DNA of 41,041 nt from Nitrospinae bacterium RIFCSPHIGHO2_02_FULL_39_82 (GCA_001804915.1 MHDI01000069.1:1-41041), one strand, 5' to 3'. Counted from the first letter of the stretch, positions 9,272 to 18,337 are shown. Notes: a model not told the origin generated them from the letters alone. A program made the numbers and translations.

Positions 9272-10126
9272 ATGGACAAAAAGCAGTTTATTGAAATACA
9301 GCGGCAGGACTGGAACCGGGTTGCACCTGCATGGGAGAAATGGGATGAGAAACTAAGCCGAAATATGTCCTTTGTAAATCATCGTCTCATTGCAGATGCA
9401 CGGCTGCGTCCGGGATATCGTGTTTTGGATTTAGGCTGTGGCACTGGTTATCCTGCAATCCTTGCCGCACAGGCTGTAGAAGGTCAGGGGTCTGTGGTAG
9501 GTCTTGACCTATCGGAGGAGATGCTAACGGTTGCACGGCGCAAGGCTAATGCGCTGGGGCTTTCAAATGTGGAGTTTCGTGCAGAGGACGCAACCACCCT
9601 CCCCTTTGAGACTGCTTCCTTTGACTCTGTCATCAGCCGATTCTGCCTTATGTTCCTCCCCGAGATACCTCTTACCGTCAGCGAAATCAGCCGTGTGTTG
9701 AAACCTGGAGGTTATTTTGCGGCTGCTGTCTGGTCATCGCCTGATAAAAACCCATATATCCGAATACCGATGGATGTCATCAAAAAGTTTGTTGAGATTC
9801 CTGTGCCTGCCCCTGACCAGCCGGGCATTTTCCGTCTTGCCAGAGAAGGAGACCTTTTGGGAATAGCCGCCAAATCAGGACTTACAAAGATTGCAGATGA
9901 AGATGTAAGAGGAGAGTCTTTTTTTGACTCATCTGATGAATATTTTGAAAGCCTGATGGAGATGGCAGCACCGCTTCAACCACTCTTTGCTAAACTTTCA
10001 TCCACGCAAAAAAACGATGCAAAAAACGAGATAAAAAGTGCTGTAGATAAATACCAGAAGGGAAATGAAATTGCCTTGCCAATGACTATTAGGATTGTAG
10101 TTGCCCGCAAACCCGATTGTGGATAG
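9272..10126 (+). CDS. Class I SAM-dependent methyltransferase
   Basis: VLDLGCGTGYPAILAAQ, GLDLSEEMLTVARRKA, ISRVLKPGGYFAAAVW. Confidence 0.9.
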   Translation: MDKKQFIEIQRQDWNRVAPAWEKWDEKLSRNMSFVNHRLIADARLRPGYRVLDLGCGTGYPAILAAQAVEGQGSVVGLDLSEEMLTVARRKANALGLSNVEFRAEDATTLPFETASFDSVISRFCLMFLPEIPLTVSEISRVLKPGGYFAAAVWSSPDKNPYIRIPMDVIKKFVEIPVPAPDQPGIFRLAREGDLLGIAAKSGLTKIADEDVRGESFFDSSDEYFESLMEMAAPLQPLFAKLSSTQKNDAKNEIKSAVDKYQKGNEIALPMTIRIVVARKPDCG

Positions 10127-10137
10127 AGGATTTTAAG

Positions 10138-10380
10138 ATGAGAGGTCTTTTTAAAAAGATTTACAGTTGCTGGATATTTTTTTCAAAGGCATTGGGTTGG
10201 GTTAATACGAGAATACTATTAAGTTTAATCTATTTTGTTATATTTACACTCTTTAGGATAATAAGTATTATTTTTGGGAAAGACCTGCTGGATAGAAAAA
10301 TAGAGAAGGGTAGAGAAAGTTATTGGCAAAAGAAGGAGATAAAGCCATTCAAAAAAGAATTGTATAAAAGACAGTTTTAA
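10138..10380 (+). CDS. SxtJ-like small membrane protein
   Basis: 80 aa; ...FFSKALGWVNTRILLSLIYFVIFTLFRIISIIFGKDLLDRK...ESYWQKKE resembles SxtJ-family proteins that neighbour NodU-type carbamoyltransferases; start moved to internal ATG after AGAGGA RBS. Confidence 0.7.
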   Translation: MRGLFKKIYSCWIFFSKALGWVNTRILLSLIYFVIFTLFRIISIIFGKDLLDRKIEKGRESYWQKKEIKPFKKELYKRQF

Positions 10381-10396
10381 GCTGGGTAACATTATC

Positions 10397-11920
10397 TTGA
10401 AAGGCAATTTCCTATTATCCGTGATTACGCTGGCTGCAACACAACCCGTTCACTCACTCTCACCAACACGGCGTCTGCTGTTCAGGTTCTCGGCAGTGCT
10501 GTTGGGGTTATCTTTGTTCGTGGTTACTGAGGGAGTGTGCATAATTTTCGATTGGGGACGGCCAACGGATTTCGACGATCCTTTTGTAGGGTTCAGCAAG
10601 ATTTATCCACTGTTTGTGCTGAATGACAGGGGGGACACATATTTCATCTCCAAGTCCCGGCTGTGGTTTTTTTATCCGGAAATGTTTCCATCAAAAAAGG
10701 GGACGAATACATTTCGCGTGTTTGTTCTCGGCGGTTCAACGGTTGCAGGGGAACCCTACGGAAATAAAACATCATTCACTACCTGGCTCGAACTGGGGCT
10801 GCGAGCAGCCGAACCGGAACGGGACTGGGATGTGATAAACTGCGGTGGCATCTCCTACGCAAGCTACCGGCTGATACCCATTTTGCAAGAAACCCTAAAT
10901 TATCAACCTGACCTGTTCATCATCACCACCGGGCACAATGAGTTCTTGGAGGACAGGACATACGACCACATCAAGCATACCCCTGCTGTAGTTGTAGCTA
11001 TGGAACAGACGTTGGGACGATTTCGCACCTTCACATTGCTGCGCATCGCAGTGCGGAAGCTGATGCGGCAGGGAGGGGGCAAAGATGACAGGCGACCCAT
11101 CCTCAATGCGGAAGTCACGGCACGGTTGGACTTTCGCGGTGGAATGGACCTTTATCACCGCGATGTAAAGTGGCGCGATGGAGTTGTAGCCCATTTTGAG
11201 CACAATCTGCGGCGGCTTGTCAGGATAGCAAGAAATGCTGGTATTCCCGTATTGCTGGTCCACGAATCATCCAACCTGCGAGACTCCCCGTCGTTTAAAT
11301 CAGAGCACGCTGCCAGATTGTCCGAAGATGATTTGCATCGGTTCGATTCGCTCATCAAAGAGGCACGTTCATTGTATCGAACCGACCTTCGCCATGCCGC
11401 CGAATTACTGGAACAGGCAGTAAAGATCGATGGCGAGTACGCTTTGACTTGGTATGAACTCGGCAAGTGTTACGATGGTCTGCATGATGTAAAAAGAGCA
11501 CGCAGTGCCTTCCTGATGGCTCGCGAACATGACATCTGCCCGCTGCGGGTGATCCAGCCGCTCGAAGAAAAGCTGTTCCGTGTTGCTCGCGAAACTGGAG
11601 TGCCACTGGTTGATATGCACACGCTGCTGGAAGCCAAATCTCCCGGAGGCATTCTCGGCGACGACTGGCTGGTTGACCACATCCACCCCTCCATTGAGGG
11701 ACACCAACTTGTCGCCGATGCGATTCTCGAAGAAATGGCCCGCTACGGCTGGGTTTCCTTGAGAGATGGGTGGCAGGACCGCAAGCAAACCGCCTACGAC
11801 AGGCACTTCACCTCCCTCCCAATGGAGTATTTCATTCGCGGCCAACAAACTCTTGAAAGACACCGCCGCTGGGCCAGGGACAGCTCGGAGGAATTGCCAG
11901 GGACGACAAACAGTCATTGA
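10397..11920 (+). CDS. TPR-containing SGNH/GDSL-type hydrolase, membrane-anchored
   Basis: Block motifs VFVLGGSTVAGEPYG, NCGGISYASYRL, ITTGHNEFLED, DDWLVDHIHPSIEGH; TPR-like AAELLEQAVKIDGEYALTWYELGKCYDGLHDVKRARSAFLMA; N-terminal TM; TTG start. Confidence 0.82.
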   Translation: MKGNFLLSVITLAATQPVHSLSPTRRLLFRFSAVLLGLSLFVVTEGVCIIFDWGRPTDFDDPFVGFSKIYPLFVLNDRGDTYFISKSRLWFFYPEMFPSKKGTNTFRVFVLGGSTVAGEPYGNKTSFTTWLELGLRAAEPERDWDVINCGGISYASYRLIPILQETLNYQPDLFIITTGHNEFLEDRTYDHIKHTPAVVVAMEQTLGRFRTFTLLRIAVRKLMRQGGGKDDRRPILNAEVTARLDFRGGMDLYHRDVKWRDGVVAHFEHNLRRLVRIARNAGIPVLLVHESSNLRDSPSFKSEHAARLSEDDLHRFDSLIKEARSLYRTDLRHAAELLEQAVKIDGEYALTWYELGKCYDGLHDVKRARSAFLMAREHDICPLRVIQPLEEKLFRVARETGVPLVDMHTLLEAKSPGGILGDDWLVDHIHPSIEGHQLVADAILEEMARYGWVSLRDGWQDRKQTAYDRHFTSLPMEYFIRGQQTLERHRRWARDSSEELPGTTNSH

Positions 11921-11944
11921 AACCGGGATTGAAGGATAGATTTT

Positions 11945-13705
11945 ATGTATATCCTCGGTATTTCCTGTTATTATCATGATTCAGCAGCCTGTCTTATGAG
12001 AGGCGGGGAGATTATTGCTGCTGCTCAGGAGGAGAGATTTACAAGAAAGAAGCATGACTTTCACTTTCCTCAAAATGCAATAAAGTATTGTCTTTCAGAG
12101 GCTGGTATAGGGGTTAATGATATTGATTTTGTCGGATTCTATGATAAGCCCTTTGTGAAGTTTGAGAGGATACTTGAAACTTATCTCTCCGTAGCACCTA
12201 TGGGTATACAGTCTTTTATTCAGGCAATACCCATGTGGCTCCATCAGAAACTCTGGATTCCGGATCTTATTAAAAAAGAGTTAGGTTGTAGCGGTGAAAT
12301 TATATTTGCAGAGCATCATGAATCCCATACAGCCAGTGCCTTTTTCCCATCACCCTTTGAAAATGCTGCCATACTTACTGCAGATGGTGTGGGAGAGTGG
12401 ACAACCACCAGTATGGGAATCGGAAGAGAGAATAAAATAGATATAATCTACGAAATAAAATTTCCTCATTCCCTCGGTCTTTTATACAGTGCCTTTACAT
12501 ATTACTGCGGATTTAAGGTCAACAGAGGAGAATACAAGCTCATGGGTGCAGCCCCCTATGGAGAGCCTAAATATGTAGATTTGATAATGAACGAGTTGAT
12601 AGATTTAAAAGAGGATGGCTCATTCAAACTTAATATGAAATATTTTGGGTATCTTGATAACCTGAAAATGACAAATGCAAGGTTTAACAGACTCTTTGGC
12701 ATGCCGCCAAGAAAAGCTGAGACAAAGATGGAGCAGAAATACCTCGATATTGCCAGAAGCACACAGGTTGTTACAGAGGAAGTAATGTTAAGAATGGCAA
12801 AAAGGCTTTATAAAGAGACAAGGTTAAAAAATATCTGTCTGGCAGGTGGTGTGGCATTAAACTGTGTGGCGAATGGCAGGATTATCAGAGAGACCCCCTT
12901 TGAGAATATATTTGTCCAGCCTGCAGCAGGGGATGCAGGGGGTGCGCTCGGTGTGGCGCAGTTTATATGGTATCAGTATCTTGGAAATGAGAGAAAGGTG
13001 GATGGGAAAAAGGATAGTATGAGGGCATCCTATTTAGGTCCATCATTTTCCAATAATTGTATTAGAGATTTTTTAAAAAATAATCAAATACCCTTTGAAG
13101 AATTAGAAAATGATAGATTGGTGCAAAAGACTGCACAACTTATTGCAGAAAAGAATGTTATTGGCTGGTTTCAGGGGAGGATGGAGTTTGGTCCAAGGGC
13201 ACTGGGGAGTAGAAGCATACTTGGGGATGCCAGATTTCCTGAGATGAAGGATGTGGTGAATAGGAAGATAAAATTTAGGGAGGCATTCAGACCTTTTGCA
13301 CCTTCAGTTTTAAGAGAAAAGGCGTCAGAATATTTTGATATTAAAGAGGATTTGGAATCTCCATATATGCTGCTCGTAGCTCCAGTCAAAGAAAATAAGA
13401 GGGTAATTCCTGCTGTTACCCATGTTGATTATTCGGCGAGAATTCAAACTGTGAGATGTGAGGACAATCCAATCTTTTACGATTTGATTAATGAATATTA
13501 TAAATTGACAGGTGTTCCTGTAATAATAAATACCTCCTTTAATGTGAGAGGGGAGCCTATAGTATGTAAGCCAGAAGAGGCTTACATGTGTTTTATGAGA
13601 ACCAATATAGATTATCTGGTAATGGGAAATTTCCTGCTGAATAAAAGATCGCAAAAACCTTTAAAAGGGGATTCAGACTGGAAGAAGGAGTTTGAATTGG
13701 ATTAG
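11945..13705 (+). CDS. NodU/CmcH-family carbamoyltransferase (SxtI-like)
   Basis: ILGISCYYHDSAACLMRGGEIIAAAQEERFTRKKHD, ICLAGGVALNCVANGRI, FGPRALGSRSILGD, VPVIINTSFNVRGEPIV. Confidence 0.95.
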   Translation: MYILGISCYYHDSAACLMRGGEIIAAAQEERFTRKKHDFHFPQNAIKYCLSEAGIGVNDIDFVGFYDKPFVKFERILETYLSVAPMGIQSFIQAIPMWLHQKLWIPDLIKKELGCSGEIIFAEHHESHTASAFFPSPFENAAILTADGVGEWTTTSMGIGRENKIDIIYEIKFPHSLGLLYSAFTYYCGFKVNRGEYKLMGAAPYGEPKYVDLIMNELIDLKEDGSFKLNMKYFGYLDNLKMTNARFNRLFGMPPRKAETKMEQKYLDIARSTQVVTEEVMLRMAKRLYKETRLKNICLAGGVALNCVANGRIIRETPFENIFVQPAAGDAGGALGVAQFIWYQYLGNERKVDGKKDSMRASYLGPSFSNNCIRDFLKNNQIPFEELENDRLVQKTAQLIAEKNVIGWFQGRMEFGPRALGSRSILGDARFPEMKDVVNRKIKFREAFRPFAPSVLREKASEYFDIKEDLESPYMLLVAPVKENKRVIPAVTHVDYSARIQTVRCEDNPIFYDLINEYYKLTGVPVIINTSFNVRGEPIVCKPEEAYMCFMRTNIDYLVMGNFLLNKRSQKPLKGDSDWKKEFELD

Positions 13706-13713
13706 ATTTGAGT

Positions 13714-13826
13714 ATACTGCAAAACCTTTTTTCTCGCTTCCGTTAATTTTTCTTTTGCTCTATTTTAAATCTTACTATGGAACAAAAGAAAAATTAAAAA
13801 GTTGTTCAAAAAAAGTTTTGCAGTAT
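13714..13826. repeat. ~113-bp near-palindromic element (arms ~47 nt)
   Basis: Left ATACTGCAAAACCTTTTTTCTCGCTTCCGTTAATTTTTCTTTTGCTC vs reverse complement of right ATACTGCAAAACTTTTTTTGAACAACTTTTTAATTTTTCTTTTGTTCC. Confidence 0.85.
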
Positions 13827-13850
13827 AAATATTAGAGGGAGGAAGTGTTT

Positions 13851-14009
13851 ATGGGAAAATTTAAGATTTTTGCTGAGTTCTGGGAGTTTTTGAAGGAGAG
13901 AAAGAAGTGGTGGCTTGCACCGATTGTAATAATGCTGCTTTTAATGGGACTCCTTATTATTTTTACCGAAACCTCTGCTGTGGCACCATTTATTTATGCA
14001 TTATTTTAA
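13851..14009 (+). CDS. DUF5989/SxtK-like 52-aa membrane protein (not in ORF track)
   Basis: Translation MGKFKIFAEFWEFLKERKKWWLAPIVIMLLLMGLLIIFTETSAVAPFIYALF*; GGGAGGAAG RBS upstream; located after a carbamoyltransferase as expected for this family. Confidence 0.8.
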   Translation: MGKFKIFAEFWEFLKERKKWWLAPIVIMLLLMGLLIIFTETSAVAPFIYALF

Positions 14010-14084
14010 AACCCAATTAGCCACTGACTAACACTGGGGGTCTTCCTTTTACCATTTACTTCTGGATATATAGAAACTTTGATG

Positions 14085-14630
14085 TTAATAATTATTAACT
14101 AATTCAAATATACCTCTCCTTATCATCATCACGGCAATTGCTGCAAGAAATATACTCATAACCTTTGCAGAACCCTTTGCACCATTCTCTCCGAGTATGT
14201 TTATTATAGTCTCAGATTTGCTGAAGGCTATCCAGACTATAAGCAAATTAATCACAATAGAAAATAGTGTCGGGAAATAGCCATAGGTATCTACGAGAAT
14301 TATTATGGTTGTCAGCACACCGGGTCCTACGATTAATGGCATCCCAAGTGGAACTACACCTATTGACGACCCTTCAAACCTCCTTCTCTTTTCAGGAAAG
14401 AGGAGGTCACTGATTGCCAGCACGAGAAGGACTATCCCGCCGGCAATCTTAAAATCTGATACAGTTATACCAAGGACACCAAAGACAAATTTTCCCACAG
14501 CAAGAAAGCATATGCTTATTACAAAGGCAGTAATTATGGATTGTCTTACAATAACCTTCTTCTCATCAACCATCAATCCTTCTGTCATAGACAGAAAAAT
14601 CGGGAGTATAGCTATTGCATCTATTGCCAC
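14085..14630 (-). CDS. MarC family integral membrane protein (true start uncertain, upstream of 14630)
   Basis: AIDAIAILPIFLSMTEG, PLGMPLIVGPGVLTTIII, multi-TM; in-frame upstream sequence FFLAIIPIFVAIDA looks like the native first TM. Confidence 0.85.
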   Translation of the reverse strand: MAIDAIAILPIFLSMTEGLMVDEKKVIVRQSIITAFVISICFLAVGKFVFGVLGITVSDFKIAGGIVLLVLAISDLLFPEKRRRFEGSSIGVVPLGMPLIVGPGVLTTIIILVDTYGYFPTLFSIVINLLIVWIAFSKSETIINILGENGAKGSAKVMSIFLAAIAVMMIRRGIFELVNNY

Positions 14631-14676
14631 AAATATTGGAATTATCGCAAGGAAAAAATCTGTCGCTTCTCTGACC

Positions 14677-15978
14677 TCAAATGCTCCTATGGCTCATCAC
14701 CTCCGTTGGGTTATCTGATTTCTCCATTATAATCCTTTTCTTTATAAATATTACGAACAATACAGATGATGTTATAGCCAGTATCGCACCAAATGAAAAT
14801 GCAGCCTTTACACCGAACCACTGCCATATAAATCCCATAAGGACACTTGCAGGCAGAAGTGATATTCCTGTTGCAAAATGATACAATCCATAGGCTATTC
14901 CTCTTTTTTCAGGTGAAACAATATCGGAAACCAATGCCCTCTCTGCCCCTTCAGTAAGTCCAAAGTATATACCATAAAATGCAAACAGAACCCAGACATG
15001 ATATATCTGTGAGGCATAGGCAAAGGCAAAGTATATAATACTGTATACCAGCCAGCCTGAAATTATAACATACCTCCTGTCAAATCTATCAGATATGGCA
15101 CCACCGGGAGTAGAGCTAATCATCTTAATAATGTGAAGGGTAAGCCACAGCAGGGGTATCTGTTCTGATGTCACCCCAAGTTCAATAGCCCTTAGAATCA
15201 AAAAGGCATCGCTGGAGTTGCCGAGGGTAAAAATAACTATAATAATAACAAAATGTTTAAACTCTGGGGCAAAAACACCCCCTGAATGGTAAAAAGGACT
15301 GAATCCAGATACTGCAGGGCTATCAGTTTTCAACGGGGTAACTTCTCTGACAAAGAAAATAATTAAGATAACAGATAATATGCCCGGGATTGCTGCAAAC
15401 CAGAATATAGTTCGGTAATCATGTGTAAAGGTATATAACAGGAGAGAGGCTATCAGAGGACCAATTACAGCACCTGCATGGTCCATAGCCCTGTGAAACC
15501 CAAATGCCTTCCCCCAAACAGAAGGATGGACTGAATCAGCAATAAGGGCATCCCTCGGTGCTGTCCTTATACCCTTTCCAACTCTATCGGAGAACCTGAT
15601 GAAGAGGACATGAAGCCATGAAGATGCAATGGCAACTAATGGTCTGCTTATCGTTGATAAGGAATATCCTGCAAGGATTAAGGATTTTCTTTTTTTAGCC
15701 TTATCAGACAACCAGCCAGAGAAGAGTTTGAGTATACTGGCAGTGGATTCTGCAATTCCTTCAATAATTCCTATGAAAGCCGGTCCTGCACCAAGAACAG
15801 TAGTCAAAAAAACCGGCAGGAGGGGATATATCATCTCACTGCTTACATCGGTGAGAAAACTGACAAAACCAAGTATTAATATATTTTTAGTAATTCCACT
15901 TAGCAAAATTTTAGAATCACATTCTCCCTTCCATTGGCAAGTATAAAAGACCCTGATATTAATGTCAATGACAGGCAC
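14677..15978 (-). CDS. MFS transporter
   Basis: 12-TM hydrophobicity, GWLSDKAKKRKSLILAGYSLSTISRP, DRVGKGIRTAPRDALIADS typical of the family. Confidence 0.9.
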   Translation of the reverse strand: MPVIDINIRVFYTCQWKGECDSKILLSGITKNILILGFVSFLTDVSSEMIYPLLPVFLTTVLGAGPAFIGIIEGIAESTASILKLFSGWLSDKAKKRKSLILAGYSLSTISRPLVAIASSWLHVLFIRFSDRVGKGIRTAPRDALIADSVHPSVWGKAFGFHRAMDHAGAVIGPLIASLLLYTFTHDYRTIFWFAAIPGILSVILIIFFVREVTPLKTDSPAVSGFSPFYHSGGVFAPEFKHFVIIIVIFTLGNSSDAFLILRAIELGVTSEQIPLLWLTLHIIKMISSTPGGAISDRFDRRYVIISGWLVYSIIYFAFAYASQIYHVWVLFAFYGIYFGLTEGAERALVSDIVSPEKRGIAYGLYHFATGISLLPASVLMGFIWQWFGVKAAFSFGAILAITSSVLFVIFIKKRIIMEKSDNPTEVMSHRSI

Positions 15979-16085
15979 AAATTCACATAGAAAAACATAT
16001 CGGATTTTGGACAGGGGCTTAAGAATTCAAAAAATTGCCTTTGGAATTAGAATTGATTATCATATTGTAAAAGGGGAGGATTTAA

Positions 16086-17411
16086 ATGAAGGTAGCTTTA
16101 ACAACCATAGGATGCAGATTTAATCAATTTGAAACTGCCGAGATGGAAGAACTATTCAAGTCGGGGGATTTTGAGATAGTCCCATTTACATCACATGCGA
16201 ATATATATGTAATCAATACCTGTACTGTTACAAAAAAGAGTGATTATCAATGCAGACAAACCATCAGAAAGGCAATCAAAAAAAACAGAGATGCATTTGT
16301 TATTGTGACAGGCTGTTACTCCCAGATAAGTCCTGATGAAATAGGCTCTATTGAAGGAGTGGATATGATTCTGGGAAATACAGATAAATTAAATATACTG
16401 AAACATATTAAAGATTTAAATATAAAAAAAACTGGTAAACCAGAGATAATTGTAAGAGATATCAGCAATACACAGGGGTTTAATTCCCTGACAGTCTCAA
16501 ACTTCTCAGGGAGGACAAGTGCCTATCTTAAGGTTCAGACAGGTTGTAACCAGAGGTGTTCATTTTGCATTGTTGTTATTGCAAGGGGACCGGGTATAAG
16601 TGAGAGGCCCGAAATAATTCTAAGACAGGCAGAAAGGCTGACAGAGGCAGGTTATAAGGAAATTGTCCTGACAGGAGTCAATCTGGGGAATTACGGAAGC
16701 GACATTCGTCCTCCTCTTGAACTCTCTGACCTCATTGAAATGCTGACAGATGTGAAAGACATAGAGAGAATAAGGTTAAGCTCTATAAACCCAAAAGAGA
16801 TAACTGATAGACTCATCTCTGTTATAAAAAAATCTGATAAGGTATGCAGACATCTCCATATACCATTGCAGAGTGGTGATGATGATATACTCAAGAAGAT
16901 GAGAAGGAATTATAATTCAGAATTTTATAAAAATCTTATAATAAAGTTAAAGGATGAGATGCCTGATATTGGTATTGGTGCAGATGTGATGGTAGGATTT
17001 CCCGGTGAAGATGAAATAAGATTCAACAACACATACAAACTTATAAATGAACTCCCTTTTAGTTATCTCCATGTATTCACTCACTCCCCCAGAGCAGGAA
17101 CAGATGCATACGGTTATAATGGGCACCTTCCTGAGTCTGTTAAAAAAAAGAGAAACTCAATCATAAAAAATCTGGGAAGGTGGAAATCTGATATTTTCAG
17201 AAGGAATTCCATTGGAAAGATATGCAGGGTACTTATTGAAAATACAAGGGACAGAGAAACAGGCATGCTGAAGGGATATACGGATAACTATATTTCTGTC
17301 ATATTAGAAGGCGAAGATAAATTGATGAACAAACTTATAAATATCAGAATAACTGACTTATCGGCTGATGCGGTTACTGGTAAAATAATAAAAGTAAAAA
17401 TTTCAGTATAA
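16086..17411 (+). CDS. mtaB: tRNA (N6-L-threonylcarbamoyladenosine(37)-C2)-methylthiotransferase MtaB-type
   Basis: TIGCRFNQFETAEM, INTCTVTKKSDYQCRQTIRKA, VTGCYSQ, GCNQRCSFC radical-SAM cluster, HLHIPLQSGDDDILKKMRRNY. Confidence 0.9.
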   Translation: MKVALTTIGCRFNQFETAEMEELFKSGDFEIVPFTSHANIYVINTCTVTKKSDYQCRQTIRKAIKKNRDAFVIVTGCYSQISPDEIGSIEGVDMILGNTDKLNILKHIKDLNIKKTGKPEIIVRDISNTQGFNSLTVSNFSGRTSAYLKVQTGCNQRCSFCIVVIARGPGISERPEIILRQAERLTEAGYKEIVLTGVNLGNYGSDIRPPLELSDLIEMLTDVKDIERIRLSSINPKEITDRLISVIKKSDKVCRHLHIPLQSGDDDILKKMRRNYNSEFYKNLIIKLKDEMPDIGIGADVMVGFPGEDEIRFNNTYKLINELPFSYLHVFTHSPRAGTDAYGYNGHLPESVKKKRNSIIKNLGRWKSDIFRRNSIGKICRVLIENTRDRETGMLKGYTDNYISVILEGEDKLMNKLINIRITDLSADAVTGKIIKVKISV

Positions 17412-17590
17412 GAATTAAAGGCCTTAAAATAGCTCACATCTATAAATCTTATTCTGATGCTGAAGATTTAAAACCTTCCTCTATATTCAATAGCTGGGGA
17501 TTATTGGAGATATTTATAAAAAACAGGAATACCAGCAGGGAATTGGGGATAAAAAAGGGAGAAAAGGTTATAATATGTGCGAACGAATAA
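17411..17590 (+). pseudogene. C-terminal fragment of SAM hydrolase/halogenase-like (DUF62 / SAM hydroxide adenosyltransferase) family
   Basis: Frame 17411-17590 reads RIKGLKIAHIYKSYSDAEDLKPSSIFNSWGLLEIFIKNRNTSRELGIKKGEKVIICANE*, resembling the family C-terminus (..N/S-S-x-G-LEI-x-xN...LG...Gd.V); no ATG start and no N-terminal domain. Confidence 0.6.
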
Positions 17591-17638
17591 CCAAAAATCA
17601 AACATAAATTGCTCGGTTATTGATTATTTTTTTTATTT

Positions 17639-18286
17639 ATGGATTCTTTACTTTACATATCTTCTGCGTTCTTGTTAGGTGCTTTTCACGCATTGGAACC
17701 TGGCCATGGAAAGATGCTGCTCATGACCTATTTAATCAGTTCTAAAGGAAGGATTATTGATGCAATTATACTTGGAACTGTTGCAACCCTTACCCATACC
17801 TTTAGTATCCTTATTCTTGGCATCCTAACCAGTATATCATCCGGCATATTTATGCACGAAACCGCTGAGCGGGTTATGGAAATTATGGCGGGTATACTGG
17901 TTATAATAGTGGGAATCTGGATGTTAATATCAGTATTAAGGGGTAACCATATACATAATGAAGAACATCATCATAAAAGACAAAAGGGTGTAATAGGACT
18001 AATAACGATTGGGGTATCAGGCGGGATAGTCCCCTGCCCTGCTGCCTTAGCTGTCCTCTCAGCCACTATTGCAGGTGGAAGGCCAGCAGATGGATTTCTA
18101 CTCGTCACTATATTCAGTCTCGGGCTTGGTGCTGTATTAATAGGGATGGGGATATTATTTATAAAGGCATCCAACTTATTCAAATATTATATAGAAGGAA
18201 TTTCCAGCAGAAAGGCAAGAATAACAAGTGCTGTATTGATTACAGTTTTTGGATTGTTCCTGCTTTTAAAAAATATTATTATTTAA
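17639..18286 (+). CDS. NicO/RcnA-like (nickel/cobalt) membrane transporter with His-rich loop
   Basis: GAFHALEPGHGKML, ATLTHTFSI, HIHNEEHHHK loop, GGIVPCPAALAVL; multi-TM. Confidence 0.82.
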   Translation: MDSLLYISSAFLLGAFHALEPGHGKMLLMTYLISSKGRIIDAIILGTVATLTHTFSILILGILTSISSGIFMHETAERVMEIMAGILVIIVGIWMLISVLRGNHIHNEEHHHKRQKGVIGLITIGVSGGIVPCPAALAVLSATIAGGRPADGFLLVTIFSLGLGAVLIGMGILFIKASNLFKYYIEGISSRKARITSAVLITVFGLFLLLKNIII

Positions 18287-18337
18287 TAGATATAAAATGA
18301 TAAAATGCTTTTTTATGCATCTACCACTGTAAAAAAA

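Noticed and set aside
11470-11694. 74-aa minus-strand ORF
   Set aside because: Nested antisense to the SGNH TPR region; no RBS or motif.
10895-11977. Cluster of antisense/overlapping ORFs (71-190 aa) across the SGNH hydrolase gene
   Set aside because: High local GC yields long spurious frames; no recognisable motifs, while the plus-strand SGNH frame has clear catalytic blocks.
10138-14009. Saxitoxin-type biosynthetic cluster
   Set aside because: Only I/J/K-like proteins are present; no sxtA polyketide synthase, amidinotransferase or tailoring genes, and these families are widespread outside toxin clusters.
14010-14084. Possible terminator in the gap between DUF5989 and marC
   Set aside because: No convincing stem plus U-tract by eye.
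14305-14718. 137-aa plus-strand ORF opposite marC
   Set aside because: Antisense shadow of MarC transmembrane coding sequence.
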